A DNA stretch of 56,854 bases from Micrococcus lylae NBRC 15355 (GCF_001570885.1 NZ_BCSN01000013.1:1-56854), one strand, 5' to 3'. Shown: positions 8,136-19,137, numbered from the stretch's first letter. The notes: generated by a model from the letters alone, not told the origin. Translations and numbers: made by a program.

Positions 8136-8189
8136 ACCGAGCGTGAGGCACCCGTCCGGCGGGCCCTCCCGACCCGGACGGCGAGCGGA

Positions 8190-8216
8190 CCCGCATCTTC
8201 CCTCGGAAGATGCGGG
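8190..8216. terminator. 11-bp hairpin
   Basis: A perfect stem 8190-8200 with 8206-8216 around a 5-base loop. It is followed on the plus strand by a GGCCGTCGTCGTGG motif. It lies downstream of the minus-strand two-component operon. Confidence 0.5.
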
Positions 8217-8236
8217 GCCGTCGTCGTGGTCCAGTG

Positions 8237-8302
8237 GCGCCGAGCCAGAGATTTCGGCCCTTTCAGATCACCCTGAAGGGGCCGAAATCTCTGGCTCGGC
8301 GC
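8237..8302. repeat. long palindromic element, copy 1 (30-bp arms)
   Basis: Arms 8237-8266 and 8273-8302 are complementary over 30 bases with a single G-T wobble and a 6-base loop. It starts 18 bases past the response regulator stop, so it probably also ends that transcript. A second copy lies at 11159-11216. Confidence 0.9.
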
Positions 8303-8320
8303 AGCGTCGGCTGCCGCACT

Positions 8321-8941
8321 TCAGATCCAGCCCTCCTCCCAGGCGCGCTGCGAGGCCTCCTGGCGGGTGCGGACGCCGAGCTTGGCCATGGCGTTGGAGA
8401 GGTGGTTGCGCACCGTCCCGGGAGCCAGGTGCAACGCCTGTGCGATCTCCTCCACCCGGTGGGCGGTCCGGCCGACGCGCAGCACGTCCAGCTCCCGCTC
8501 GGTCAGGGGCGACTGCTCACCGGTCAGGGCCGACGCTGCGATCTCCGGATCCACGTAGCGCCTTCCGGAGGCCACCTGCCGCAGCACGTCCGCGAGCTCC
8601 TCGGCGGGCGTGGACTTCGGCACGAACCCGGAGACCTTCTCCGCCAGCGCTCGGCGCAGAACACCGGGGCGGGCGTGCCGGGTGAAGATCACGACCTTCG
8701 TGGGGACAGACCGCAGGATCTGCTGGGCCGCCTCCACACCGTCCAGGCCGGGCATCTCCAGGTCCAGCAGGCAGACGTCTGGACGGTGCTCCTGCGCAGC
8801 GGCCACGGCCGCGGTGCCGTCGGAGACGCCCGGGAGCACCTCCACGTCCTCCTCCAGGGCCAGCAGCGCCTCGACGGCACCGCGGATGAGCACCTCGTCG
8901 TCGGCGACGAGCACACGGATCGGAGCGGTCGGGCCGGTCAT
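8321..8941 (-). CDS. LuxR/NarL-family response regulator (DesR-like)
   Basis: A 206-residue response regulator with a receiver domain at about 8-125: acidic pair VADDE, phospho-acceptor Asp60 in LLDLEMPG, and conserved Lys in FVPKS. It has a C-terminal LuxR helix-turn-helix (PLTERELDVLRV through VRNHLSNAMAKLGVRTRQEA). It is encoded with its sensor kinase upstream; the start overlaps the kinase stop by 4 bases. By analogy to DesR/LiaR-type proteins it would bind an inverted repeat in target promoters, possibly the TGACA dyad before the kinase gene. Confidence 0.92.
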   Translation of the reverse strand: MTGPTAPIRVLVADDEVLIRGAVEALLALEEDVEVLPGVSDGTAAVAAAQEHRPDVCLLDLEMPGLDGVEAAQQILRSVPTKVVIFTRHARPGVLRRALAEKVSGFVPKSTPAEELADVLRQVASGRRYVDPEIAASALTGEQSPLTERELDVLRVGRTAHRVEEIAQALHLAPGTVRNHLSNAMAKLGVRTRQEASQRAWEEGWI

Positions 8942-10365
8942 GCGGTCTCCTCTTCGGCAGAGCGGGGAACGGTGAGTGTGAGGGTGAACATCTCACCCTC
9001 GTGGACGGCGGACAGGGTGCCGCCGGCGGCCTCGGCACGCTCGGCCAGGCCCGCCAGCCCGGTGCCCCACCCGCGGCGTCCGTCGGCCGCGGCGGACGAC
9101 GACGGCCGCTCACCCGGCCGGGGCGACGTCGCCGGATCGACGGGGTCGGCGGCCCCGACGGCAGGAGCGCCGTCGTTGGTCACGACCAGGCGGAGGCGGA
9201 AGGCGTCCGTGGGGACGGCCGTGAGCTCGAGGCGGGCGTGCTCGGCGTGGGCGTGACGCAGGATGTTCGTGGTGGCTTCACGGGCGGCCAGGCCGACCAG
9301 GCGCCCGGCGGCCGGACCGAGCGGCCCGAGGGACGGGTCCACGTGGACGTCGGCGTGGGTGCCGGCGGCGGTGAGCACGTCCCGGGCGTTGGCGAGCTCG
9401 CGTTCGGCGGAGACCTCGCGCAGGTCACGGACGAGGGCACGGGTCTCGGCCAGGGCTTCACGGGCCTGTTCGCGGACCTCGTGCAGCTGGGCGCCCGCGT
9501 CCTCCGTGCGCCCCTTGGCCAGCAGCCGCTCGGCGAGCTCGGCCTTGAGGGCGATGACCTGCAGGTGGTGGCCCTGCACGTCGTGGAGGTCGGAGGCGAA
9601 GCGCAGCCGCTCCCGGGTGACGGCGAGGTCCGCTGCCTGCAGGCGGGCATGCTCGAGGCGCTGCATGACGCGCCAGAACCAGACCGCGGGAACGATCATC
9701 ACGCCGGTGAACACAGCCCAGAGCAGGAAGCCGCCGGCCGTGTCGATCGGTCCCGCGGGGTCCTGGAGGACCGCCGCAGCGCCGAGGATGAGGGACACCG
9801 TCAGTCCGGCGGCGGCGACAGGGCGACGCCGGCGCGGGTGCACCAGCAGGGACAGCAGCAGGCAGGACAGCCACAGAGGCAGCGCCCACCACGTGCCCAA
9901 TTCCGTGAGCCCGAGCGCGGGCAGGACCGCGCCGGCGAGCGCGAGCGGGACGGTGGGGCCGAACAGCCAGGCAAGATCCCGCTGACCGACCACCGGCCCC
10001 TCCGCGTCCCCGGGCGGCGGGGCCTGGAAGAGCCGGGCCACATGCAGCTGGCCGACCACCCCGAGGACGTGGAGCAGCAACAGGACCGCCAGCACGACCG
10101 CCTGCCCTGTGCGCCCGGCATCCATGTGCCCCTGCAGGCGGGTCAGCGGTCCGAACGCGGAATAGCCCGCGATCACCAGGACTCCGAACAGCAGGCCCGT
10201 CCAGGTGTACCACCACGCACCGGCGAGGTCCCCCGTGAGGGGGCCGAAGCCCGAGGCCCCGGGGCCCGCGGCGGACGCCGTGGGCACGGCGCCGGTGGGG
10301 CGGCGCCCCGGTGCGGCGGCAGGCGGGGCCGAGCGGCCGTCGTCGTGGTTCCCCTCGATCCTCAT
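8938..10365 (-). CDS. DesK-like sensor histidine kinase
   Basis: A 475-residue membrane kinase. It has several N-terminal hydrophobic segments (about 51-70, 88-104, 133-175, 187-200 and 210-230) and a HisKA_3 box ASDLHDVQGHHLQVIALK with phospho-accepting His261. An HATPase domain follows, with N-box AAREATTNILRHAHA and glycine box GWGTGLAGLAERAEAAGG. The start ATG 10365 is chosen because a -10 box lies just upstream; the longer frame to 10548 runs through repeat DNA. Two linkers (DDGRS near residue 8 and GERPSS before the last glycine box) are encoded by the recurring 14-mer GACGACGGCCGCTC. Confidence 0.92.
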   Translation of the reverse strand: MRIEGNHDDGRSAPPAAAPGRRPTGAVPTASAAGPGASGFGPLTGDLAGAWWYTWTGLLFGVLVIAGYSAFGPLTRLQGHMDAGRTGQAVVLAVLLLLHVLGVVGQLHVARLFQAPPPGDAEGPVVGQRDLAWLFGPTVPLALAGAVLPALGLTELGTWWALPLWLSCLLLSLLVHPRRRRPVAAAGLTVSLILGAAAVLQDPAGPIDTAGGFLLWAVFTGVMIVPAVWFWRVMQRLEHARLQAADLAVTRERLRFASDLHDVQGHHLQVIALKAELAERLLAKGRTEDAGAQLHEVREQAREALAETRALVRDLREVSAERELANARDVLTAAGTHADVHVDPSLGPLGPAAGRLVGLAAREATTNILRHAHAEHARLELTAVPTDAFRLRLVVTNDGAPAVGAADPVDPATSPRPGERPSSSAAADGRRGWGTGLAGLAERAEAAGGTLSAVHEGEMFTLTLTVPRSAEEETA

Positions 10366-10372
10366 GGACCTC

Positions 10373-10396
10373 ACCCTACGGGCGTGACAACTGTCA
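10373..10396 (-). promoter_or_regulatory. leaderless promoter and dyad before the kinase gene
   Basis: Minus-strand TAGGGT at 10378-10373 ends 7 bases before the ATG. Upstream lies the dyad TGACAACTGTCA at 10385-10396, covering roughly -20 to -31, a good place for self-regulation by the response regulator (inference). Confidence 0.45.
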
Positions 10397-10496
10397 TGAC
10401 CCGCCGTGCGGAAGTGCCCGGCAGGAGGTGACCGCACGGCACTTCTGGGTTCCGACGGGGGCCGGAAGGCTGGAGTAAGAGCTCGGGAACCCGACC

Positions 10497-10544
10497 GGAT
10501 CCCGAACGAAGACGCCGGGGAACTCGACGGTTTCCCGAACGAAA
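10497..10544. repeat. 33-bp repeat, third locus (2 diverged units)
   Basis: GTTTCCCGAACGAAA is exact at 10530-10544. A 12/15 match lies exactly 33 bases before it at 10497-10511. Same orientation as the 6621-6677 cluster. Confidence 0.85.
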
Positions 10545-10568
10545 GCACTGGAGAGGAACGTGGTCACG

Positions 10569-11129
10569 ATGGATCTGATGGGCACCGCACGCGAGTTCGT
10601 GATGGGACTGCCGGAGGCGCTGCAGGGTGTGGGGGTCTTCCTCGTCTCCTTCATCCCGTTCGTGGAGGGCGAGGGCGCGGCGATCATCGGCGTGCTCGCC
10701 GGAATCAGCCCGTGGCTCGCCGTCCCGGTGGGCATCGTCGGGAACTTCTTGGTGGTGGCGCTGCTCGTCTATGCGGCCCACGGAGCCCGCGGCGCGCTGA
10801 TGGGCCGCCGTGCCGCCCGACGCGGCGACCGGGCCCCCGCCACGGCCGACGGCGGCTGGACGCCGGAGTCGGCCGGCCGCGACCGGGCCCCCGAGTCGGC
10901 CAGCCGCGCCCTGCTGCGTGAGCGTTTCGAGCGCTGGGGCGTGCCGGGGCTGTCCCTGATCGGCCCGTGGGTGTTCGTCCCCGGTCACGTCGCGGCTCCG
11001 GCCATGGTGTCCTTCGGCGCCAGCCGCGACTACGTGATGGTCTGGCAGACCGTGGCGATCGTGCTCTACACCGCGGTCGGCGGCCTGCTCACCCACGGGA
11101 TCCTGGCACGCATGGGCGTGGTGGGCTGA
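10569..11129 (+). CDS. small multidrug export family membrane protein
   Basis: A 186-residue membrane protein resembling the Sm_multidrug_ex family (PF06695): a first helix with FLVSFIPFVEGEGAAIIGVL, a second LAVPVGIVGNFLVVALLVYA, a cytoplasmic insert rich in Arg/Ala/Asp, then ERWGVPGLSLIGPWVFVPGH and a final helix ending GGLLTHGILARMG. The transported substrate is unknown and the family name is historical. ATG 10569 is preferred, with GAGAGGA upstream; GTG 10560 is possible but too close to that site. The insert (about 80-115) has a repeated RAPxSA/ATADG flavour unlike the helices. Confidence 0.75.
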   Translation: MDLMGTAREFVMGLPEALQGVGVFLVSFIPFVEGEGAAIIGVLAGISPWLAVPVGIVGNFLVVALLVYAAHGARGALMGRRAARRGDRAPATADGGWTPESAGRDRAPESASRALLRERFERWGVPGLSLIGPWVFVPGHVAAPAMVSFGASRDYVMVWQTVAIVLYTAVGGLLTHGILARMGVVG

Positions 11130-11158
11130 CCCGGGCCATCACCGAGCCGGACCATCGA

Positions 11159-11216
11159 CGAACCAGAAGAATCGGCCCCTTCAGACCACCCTGAAGGGGC
11201 CGAAGTCTCTGGTTCG
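11159..11216. repeat. long palindromic element, copy 2
   Basis: Arms 11159-11184 and 11191-11216 pair over 26 bases except a 4-base internal mismatch, with loop ACCACC. Its core matches copy 1 at 8237-8302. It lies between convergent genes and is likely a bidirectional terminator. Confidence 0.88.
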
Positions 11217-11237
11217 GCGCACAGCACCGGCCCGGCG

Positions 11238-13832
<2,595 letters not shown>

Positions 13833-13859
13833 GGGTGGCCTCCTCTGCCGACCGGGAAA

Positions 13860-13880
13860 CTTGAGTCTGTTCAGCTCAAC
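13860..13880 (-). promoter_or_regulatory. HAIR-type HspR operator before clpB
   Basis: CTTGAGT-N7-GCTCAAC matches the HAIR consensus CTTGAGT-N7-ACTCAAG at 12 of 14 positions. The hspR gene is in this window at 28684-29271. Confidence 0.8.
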
Positions 13881-14093
13881 TCTGCGGGGTGCGGTTCTAT
13901 TCCGGGTCCAGGGCTTGACGACGACGGCCGCTCGCCTCCGCCTCTCGGCGTCCCTGGCGCCGTGCTCGTGGGGGCTCGGCGGTCCCGAGCGAGGTCCGGC
14001 CGGGGCGGCCTCAGGCGGCGAGGGCACCGTGGCAGGCGGCGCTCATCGGCGCCTGCATGCGACCAGCCTGCCACCGCAGGGCCGTGGTGGCAC

Positions 14094-14099
14094 TACCGT
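14094..14099 (+). promoter_or_regulatory. -10 box of a probably leaderless promoter
   Basis: TACCGT ends 7 bases before the GTG at 14107. No ribosome site is present. Confidence 0.45.
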
Positions 14100-14106
14100 G
14101 GAGACC

Positions 14107-15342
14107 GTGACCGGATCCCAGCGCCGCAGCCGTCGTGTGCGCCCGCGCCGCACCTACCAGCGGCCGCGGGTGAGCCTGCTGTACGTGCTGCGCCGGACCG
14201 GCTACAAGCTGCTGGAGATCCAGGTGTGGGACGTGGCCGCCGCGATGACGTTCTTCGCGGCGCTCGCCCTGCTCCCCACCATGGTGGCCCTGGTGTCCAC
14301 CGTGTCCCTGCTCGGCCTGCAGGACGAGACCATCGCCACCGCCGCCGGGCTCATCACCGAGATCTGGCCCGCCCTGTCCGTCGGCGCCGTGGAGTCCACG
14401 ATCCTCGCCCTCGGGGGCCAGGCCACGGGCACCACCGCCGTCGTGCTCGGCACGCTCGGCGCCCTGTTCTCCGCCTCGGGTGCGGTGGGCGCGTTCCACC
14501 GGGCGATGCACCGTATCCACGACACCCGCGAGGGACGCAGGTTCCCCGCCTTCCGCCTGGCCGTCTTCGTGGAGACCCTCGCGCTCACGGCCGGGACCGT
14601 CGTCGTGCTCCTGCTGGTGGTGCTGGGCGGCGACCTGTCCGCACGGATCGGGCGCAAGGTCGGCCTGACGCAGGAGGCCGTGGACCTGTGGAACCTGGCC
14701 AAGTGGCCGGTGATCCTGGCGATCATCATGGTCGTGGTGTCCGCGGCCTACCAGCTCGGCCCCAACGTGCGGCAGCCGCGCTACCGGGCCTTCTCGCACG
14801 GTGCCGTGGCCTCCGTGCTGCTGCTGTTCGGAGCCACGGCGCTGCTCGGCTGGGTGACGGCCAACCTGTCCCAGACGCAGCTGGTCGGATGGATCACCTC
14901 TGCCATCGGCATCCTCATGCTCGCCTGGGTCACGGTGATCGTCCTGCTCGCCGGCGCCGCCTTCGACGCGGAGATGCTGCGCGCCCGCCAACTCGCCGTG
15001 GGGTTGGATGCGGCGGACGAGATCCAGCTGGCCAGCCGCCACACCGCGGTCCTGAAGGACCTCGAGCAGATGGAGCAGCGTCAGCAGCGCGTCGGCCGGA
15101 TCGTCTCCAAGTCCGCCCGCACCGGGGAGCCCGCCGTGGTGCCCCGCACCCGGCTGCTCACCGAGTCCGGTTCCCTCTTCGCCGTGGAGCCGCGGGCCGG
15201 CAGGACGGCCGCCGACCTGTCCACCGGCCGCCCCTTCCACGCTCAGCTCGATCCGGACGACGTCCCGGATCCGGAGACCCCGTCCTCCGACCCGGCCGGC
15301 ACCCCGTCCTCCGACTCGGCCGGCGGCCCACGCCGGCCCTGA
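14107..15342 (+). CDS. YihY/BrkB-family inner membrane protein
   Basis: A 411-residue protein with a basic N-terminus, about six membrane helices between residues 40 and 300, and the family's typical beginning (WDVAAAMTFFAALALLPTMVAL), a middle segment ASGAVGAFHRAMHRIHDT, and a long polar C-tail of about 120 residues rich in Pro and Ser. BrkB/YihY proteins are conserved but their function is unsettled; the old ribonuclease BN label is wrong. GTG 14107 is chosen from the adjacent -10 box; GTG 14098 is the alternative. It ends at a strong shared terminator. Confidence 0.85.
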   Translation: MTGSQRRSRRVRPRRTYQRPRVSLLYVLRRTGYKLLEIQVWDVAAAMTFFAALALLPTMVALVSTVSLLGLQDETIATAAGLITEIWPALSVGAVESTILALGGQATGTTAVVLGTLGALFSASGAVGAFHRAMHRIHDTREGRRFPAFRLAVFVETLALTAGTVVVLLLVVLGGDLSARIGRKVGLTQEAVDLWNLAKWPVILAIIMVVVSAAYQLGPNVRQPRYRAFSHGAVASVLLLFGATALLGWVTANLSQTQLVGWITSAIGILMLAWVTVIVLLAGAAFDAEMLRARQLAVGLDAADEIQLASRHTAVLKDLEQMEQRQQRVGRIVSKSARTGEPAVVPRTRLLTESGSLFAVEPRAGRTAADLSTGRPFHAQLDPDDVPDPETPSSDPAGTPSSDSAGGPRRP

Positions 15343-15350
15343 CCCGGTGC

Positions 15351-15389
15351 ACGAGGGCCCCGACACCGTCGTGGTGTCGGGGCCCTCGT
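15351..15389. terminator. bidirectional terminator between convergent genes
   Basis: A perfect 17-bp stem (15351-15367 with 15373-15389, loop GTCGT) lies between the BrkB-like and CYTH-CHAD genes. Confidence 0.88.
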
Positions 15390-15408
15390 TCTGAGACGGC
15401 ACCGGGGA

Positions 15409-17169
15409 TCAGTCGTCCAGGAGGTCCTTCGGCTTGACCTCGGCGTGACGCAGGGCGGCCTCGAGGGCGGGCAGGGCCTGTGCCTCGGCCTCGGCCTGGA
15501 CCTGCCCGAGGCGACCGGCCAGCCAGCCGTAGGTGTACGAGGACTCCCCCGCCGCGACGGCGGCGTCACGGACGTGACGGAGGGCGGGCAGCACGACCTC
15601 GAGGTCCTGGACCGCCCCCAGGGCCTCGGTGACCTGCTCCCAGTCGGCGGCACGGGCGGCTGCGGTCTCACCGAACGCCGGAGCCGTCGCCTCGAACGCG
15701 TAGCGGACCGCCTTGGCCCGCTTGCGGGTCTCATGGAGCAGCGTCAGGCGCTCCTGCGCGGTCTCCGCGTCCCGCGCCTGCTGCGCGGTCTCGGCCGTCA
15801 GCGCGACGGCGTCGGCCACCATCTGCGGCAGGACCTTCTTGCCCTTGCGTCCGTGCTCGCCGACCAGCGGCGGGGCGGCCACGAACTCGGTGAGGGTGTC
15901 CATCAGGCGGGCGTAGCGCGGCGAGGCCTGCGCCTTCACCAGCTGGGCGTGCGCCTGAGCGTGGCGGCGGCCGAGCTCCTCGGCGGCCCGGGTCTTCACC
16001 GGGCCGTCGTAGTCGGCGCGGGGGACGGTGTCCAAGTCGGCCAGGATGCGGGCCGAGACCACCTCCGCGTCGCGCGGATCGCCCAGGCGGCGGGCGTACC
16101 AGCCGAGCTCCTTGCGCAGGGCCTCGGCCTGCTCGCCGTCGAAGAGGGCACCGAAGGTGCGCAGGGTGCTGCGCAGGCGGCGGATGGCCACACGGGACTT
16201 GTGCACGGCCTCCGGGGCGTCGGCGGCCACGCCGGCCTCGCGGGCGCGGATCACGGCGGCCTGCTCGGCCACATAGGCCATCACCAGGGTGCCTGCCGGG
16301 TCCTTCTTCTTCGGGCCCTTGCCCTTGGCCTGTCGCTTGAGCGACTTCTCCAGGGCACGGCCGAGCTTGGACGGCGAGCCCGCCGGCTCCACGCCCTGCG
16401 CGGCCAGGTGCATGACGGTCAGGTCCAGCAGCTCCGGGGCGGCGCCCGGCATCAGCTCCACCTCGAGCTCCCGCCAGGCACGGCCGGACGGGGACGCCTC
16501 CACGCGGTCGTCGCAGAGGGTCGCGACGACGGCGCCCGAGGCGTCCAGCAGGTCCACCTCAGTGCGCTGCGTGGACAGCACGGCCACCGGCATGAGACCC
16601 CGCTCGGCCTCCGGCACGGACTCCCAGTCGGCACCGAGATGTTCGGCGAGCGCCTGCAGGTGCGTCTCCGGGACGGCCCAGCGGCCAGCGCCGGAACCGA
16701 GGCCGGTGCGGACCTCGAGACGGTCGGCGTCAGCCGGCAGTTTCAGGTGCCAGCCGTCGTCCGTGCCGCCCTCGCGGCGGCGCAGGGTGACCTGGTTGCG
16801 CAGCAGCAGCAGGTCGGCGGTGTCCAGGTAGACGGCGCGCAGGGCCTGCTCGCGGACCTCGCCCTGGTCGAACACGGCGGACAGGTCCGGCAGCTGCGCA
16901 TCCGCATCGAGCACGAAGGTCACCTCGGCCTCGAGCGCCACGGCGGCGTCCTCACCGCCGTCCTGACCGGCGGCGATCACGTCGCCGTCGTGGAACGAGG
17001 TCGCGGCCTCGTCCACCGGGCCGGTCGCGGCCGGGTCGGCCGGCCGGGTGCCCACATCCTCGACGACCTCGCCCTCGGGCTTCTTCTCGACGGCCTCGCC
17101 CTCGGGCTTCTTCACGTGCTTCCGGGGCTTCTTCGCGTCCGACGTCGTGGAGGTCTTCTTCTTCGTCAT
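15409..17169 (-). CDS. CYTH and CHAD domain-containing protein
   Basis: A 586-residue protein. It starts with a Lys/Glu-rich disordered leader of about 75 residues. A CYTH domain follows at about 75-280 (VALEAEVTFVLD, VYLDTADLLLLRNQVTLRRR, WHLKLP, RTEVDL, WRELEVEL). The C-terminal CHAD domain at about 300-580 has the conserved histidines and basic helices (VHKSRVAIRRLRSTLRTF, LHETRKRAKAVRYAFEA). CYTH enzymes act on tri/polyphosphate and CHAD domains bind polyphosphate, so polyphosphate metabolism or granule binding is likely. It is monocistronic, and the stop sits beside the strong shared terminator. Confidence 0.93.
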   Translation of the reverse strand: MTKKKTSTTSDAKKPRKHVKKPEGEAVEKKPEGEVVEDVGTRPADPAATGPVDEAATSFHDGDVIAAGQDGGEDAAVALEAEVTFVLDADAQLPDLSAVFDQGEVREQALRAVYLDTADLLLLRNQVTLRRREGGTDDGWHLKLPADADRLEVRTGLGSGAGRWAVPETHLQALAEHLGADWESVPEAERGLMPVAVLSTQRTEVDLLDASGAVVATLCDDRVEASPSGRAWRELEVELMPGAAPELLDLTVMHLAAQGVEPAGSPSKLGRALEKSLKRQAKGKGPKKKDPAGTLVMAYVAEQAAVIRAREAGVAADAPEAVHKSRVAIRRLRSTLRTFGALFDGEQAEALRKELGWYARRLGDPRDAEVVSARILADLDTVPRADYDGPVKTRAAEELGRRHAQAHAQLVKAQASPRYARLMDTLTEFVAAPPLVGEHGRKGKKVLPQMVADAVALTAETAQQARDAETAQERLTLLHETRKRAKAVRYAFEATAPAFGETAAARAADWEQVTEALGAVQDLEVVLPALRHVRDAAVAAGESSYTYGWLAGRLGQVQAEAEAQALPALEAALRHAEVKPKDLLDD

Positions 17170-17281
17170 ACCGGCTCGTCTCCGCCTTCCTCAACGGGGT
17201 CGGTGGTCGTGGATCCAGCCTAGTTCCGCCCCACGGCGGCCGGACAGTGCGCAGGAGCGAACCCACGGCACCCCGCTCGGC

Positions 17282-18142
17282 TCACTCGGCCGCGCGGAAC
17301 GCCTCCACCTGGGCTCGCAGCATCTGCGCGGCGGCCTCGGGCTCCACCTGCACGAACGTCGCGGACAGGTGCCGGTGGCCGGCCGAGGCACCGCCCAGGG
17401 TGACGACCGATTCGCCGCGGGGCCCGGAGGACCGGACGAGCACGGCGCCGGGTACGCCGTCCACGGCGGAGAACTCCACCTCAGTGCCATCGGAGCCGGT
17501 GAGGGTGCCGCAGGTCTGGGGCAGGGCTCCGTACGTTCCCACCAGATCCGTGGTGGAGGGCGTGTAGACGAGGAACGACGCCACGGAGGCCTCGGGCCCG
17601 AGCACCCCGGCCGCTCCCGGGTCCACCTCGTAGCCGGTGTGCAGCAGGACCGTGTGCGGCACGGTGGCCTCGTCGATGCGTCGGACGAGGTCCCGGCACT
17701 CGCCGGTCGGCTCCACACCCTCCAGCGGCAGCGGCTGGCTGAAGGGCACGTCCGGCATCTCCTGGATGCGCTCGGCGGTCACCAGCCCGCCCGGCAGGTC
17801 GGCGGCGGGCACCACGGCGGCACGCATGCCCGGCAGCACGCGCTCGGCCTCGCCAGGTGCCAGCGTGGTGGAGTCCGTGCCGCGGTAGTTGCCCGGCACC
17901 GTGGCCACGATGTCGTCCGGGGCCTGAGGCGTCTGCTGCTCCTCCGCAGTGCTGGCGTCTGCGCTGGCCTCCTTCTGCACCGGCGAGGGGCCCGCCCCCT
18001 CGGTGGCGTCCTCGGCGCCGCAGGCCGTCACCCCGAGCAGCACGGCGACCGCCAGGGCCGTCAGGGAGGACCGGGCGCGGAGACCTGCCGTGGCAGGTCC
18101 AGCGCTGCGGCCAGCTGCGGTGCGCGGTCCGGCGGTGATCAT
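17282..18142 (-). CDS. predicted lipoprotein, paralogue of the next gene upstream
   Basis: A 286-residue protein with a twin-basic N-region, hydrophobic segment and lipobox VTAC at about residues 38-41. After a Ser/Ala/Glu linker comes a domain of about 200 residues shared with the gene at 18205-19137: a DLPGG start, GECRDLVRRID, YEVDPGA, a second Cys in QTCGTLTG, VDGVPGA, GGAS and a terminal helix EAAAQMLRAQVEAF. Two conserved cysteines probably form a disulfide outside the membrane. The function is unknown. AGGAGGA lies 6 bases before the ATG. Confidence 0.8.
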   Translation of the reverse strand: MITAGPRTAAGRSAGPATAGLRARSSLTALAVAVLLGVTACGAEDATEGAGPSPVQKEASADASTAEEQQTPQAPDDIVATVPGNYRGTDSTTLAPGEAERVLPGMRAAVVPAADLPGGLVTAERIQEMPDVPFSQPLPLEGVEPTGECRDLVRRIDEATVPHTVLLHTGYEVDPGAAGVLGPEASVASFLVYTPSTTDLVGTYGALPQTCGTLTGSDGTEVEFSAVDGVPGAVLVRSSGPRGESVVTLGGASAGHRHLSATFVQVEPEAAAQMLRAQVEAFRAAE

Positions 18143-18204
18143 GGCAGGTCCTCCTCAGCGATACGGATGCGAGGCCAGACGGGACGGCGGCCTGCGGGGC
18201 GTCG

Positions 18205-19137
18205 TCACCGCTTCCGCTCCTCGAAGGCGGCGACCTGCTCGCGCAGCATCTGCTCGGCGAGCTCCGTCTCGATGTTCACATATCCGGTGTAGACGTGCTC
18301 GTCCCCGTCCGAGGCCCCGCCCATGAGCAGCTCGATGCGCTCACCACCGGACTCCATGACCAGCCGGCTGGCCCCGGGCAGGCCCTCGATCGGCTCGAAC
18401 ACCGCCGTGGCGTTCGGCCCGGTCAGCTCGCCGCAGACCTCCGGCAGCTGCCCGAACATGCCCATGACGTCCTCCTCGTCCGGGGTGATCACGGCCGCGG
18501 CGAACGCCTCCGGCTCCCCGATCGCCCCTTCGGCGTCCGGGTTCACCTCGTACTGGGAGAACCCGACCGCAGAGCCCGGCCGGGAGAACGTGTCGATCCG
18601 GGTGATCAGCCGCCGGCACTCACCCTGGGCCTCCACGCCGCGCACGGTCATGTTCAACTCGAACTGCGAGTCCACGGAGGCCCGGCGCTGCTCGCCCACG
18701 AGCACGTCCCCGGGAAGGTCCTCGGCCAGCAGGACGCTCGGGGCCATCTCCTCCAGGCGGGACTGCTGTTCGCGCCCCGCGGCGCTCAGCGTCGACGAGG
18801 ACGACGGGGAGGAGGGCGTCCCGTCGAGGCCGGGACCGGCTTCCAGTGAGGGCCCGTCGTGACCGCCCGAAGGACTCGGCTCGTCCTCCTCGTCCGACGG
18901 CGAGGTCGCCGAAGCGTCCGTCCCTTCCGGCGAACGATCCGCGGAGGTTTCCCCGCCCGACCCGGCCGACGTCGACGTCTCGGGCGACTCCGCTGCAGAC
19001 TCGGACGTCGTCGTCCCCTCGGGGTCCCCCGTGCCTCCGCCGGCCTTCTCGTCCGGGTCGGGCATCCCTGAGGAGCAGGCGGCCAGGGTCACGGCGGCGG
19101 CCGCCAGGAGGCCGGCCAGGTGCACTGAGGTCTTCAT
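18205..19137 (-). CDS. predicted lipoprotein, first of two tandem paralogues
   Basis: A 310-residue protein with signal peptide and lipobox LAAC (lipid Cys at about residue 21). A roughly 90-residue Ser/Thr/Glu/Pro linker that probably spans the peptidoglycan is followed by the same domain as its neighbour: DLPGDV, GECRRLITRID, YEVNPDAEG, VCGELTG, IEGLPGA, MGGASDGDEH and a final helix ELAEQMLREQVAAFEE. The gene order and 62-base gap suggest a duplication and one transcript. GAGAGGA precedes the ATG. No named family is recognised. Confidence 0.8.
   Translation of the reverse strand: MKTSVHLAGLLAAAAVTLAACSSGMPDPDEKAGGGTGDPEGTTTSESAAESPETSTSAGSGGETSADRSPEGTDASATSPSDEEDEPSPSGGHDGPSLEAGPGLDGTPSSPSSSSTLSAAGREQQSRLEEMAPSVLLAEDLPGDVLVGEQRRASVDSQFELNMTVRGVEAQGECRRLITRIDTFSRPGSAVGFSQYEVNPDAEGAIGEPEAFAAAVITPDEEDVMGMFGQLPEVCGELTGPNATAVFEPIEGLPGASRLVMESGGERIELLMGGASDGDEHVYTGYVNIETELAEQMLREQVAAFEERKR

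Larger units (their letters stand above)
7834..8320. other. 487-base intergenic region with repeats and hairpins
   Basis: No convincing gene is present. From left to right it holds the DUF3073 leader (a possible minus-strand -10 TACCCT near 7932), an irregular GC-rich repeat at 8058-8135, an 11-bp hairpin at 8190-8216, and a 30-bp-arm palindrome at 8237-8302 just past the response regulator stop. Confidence 0.7.

Noticed and set aside
10366-10548. N-terminal extension of the histidine kinase to 10548
   Set aside because: The extension reads through the 33-bp repeats and past a promoter-like -10 box, and has no membrane or signal features.
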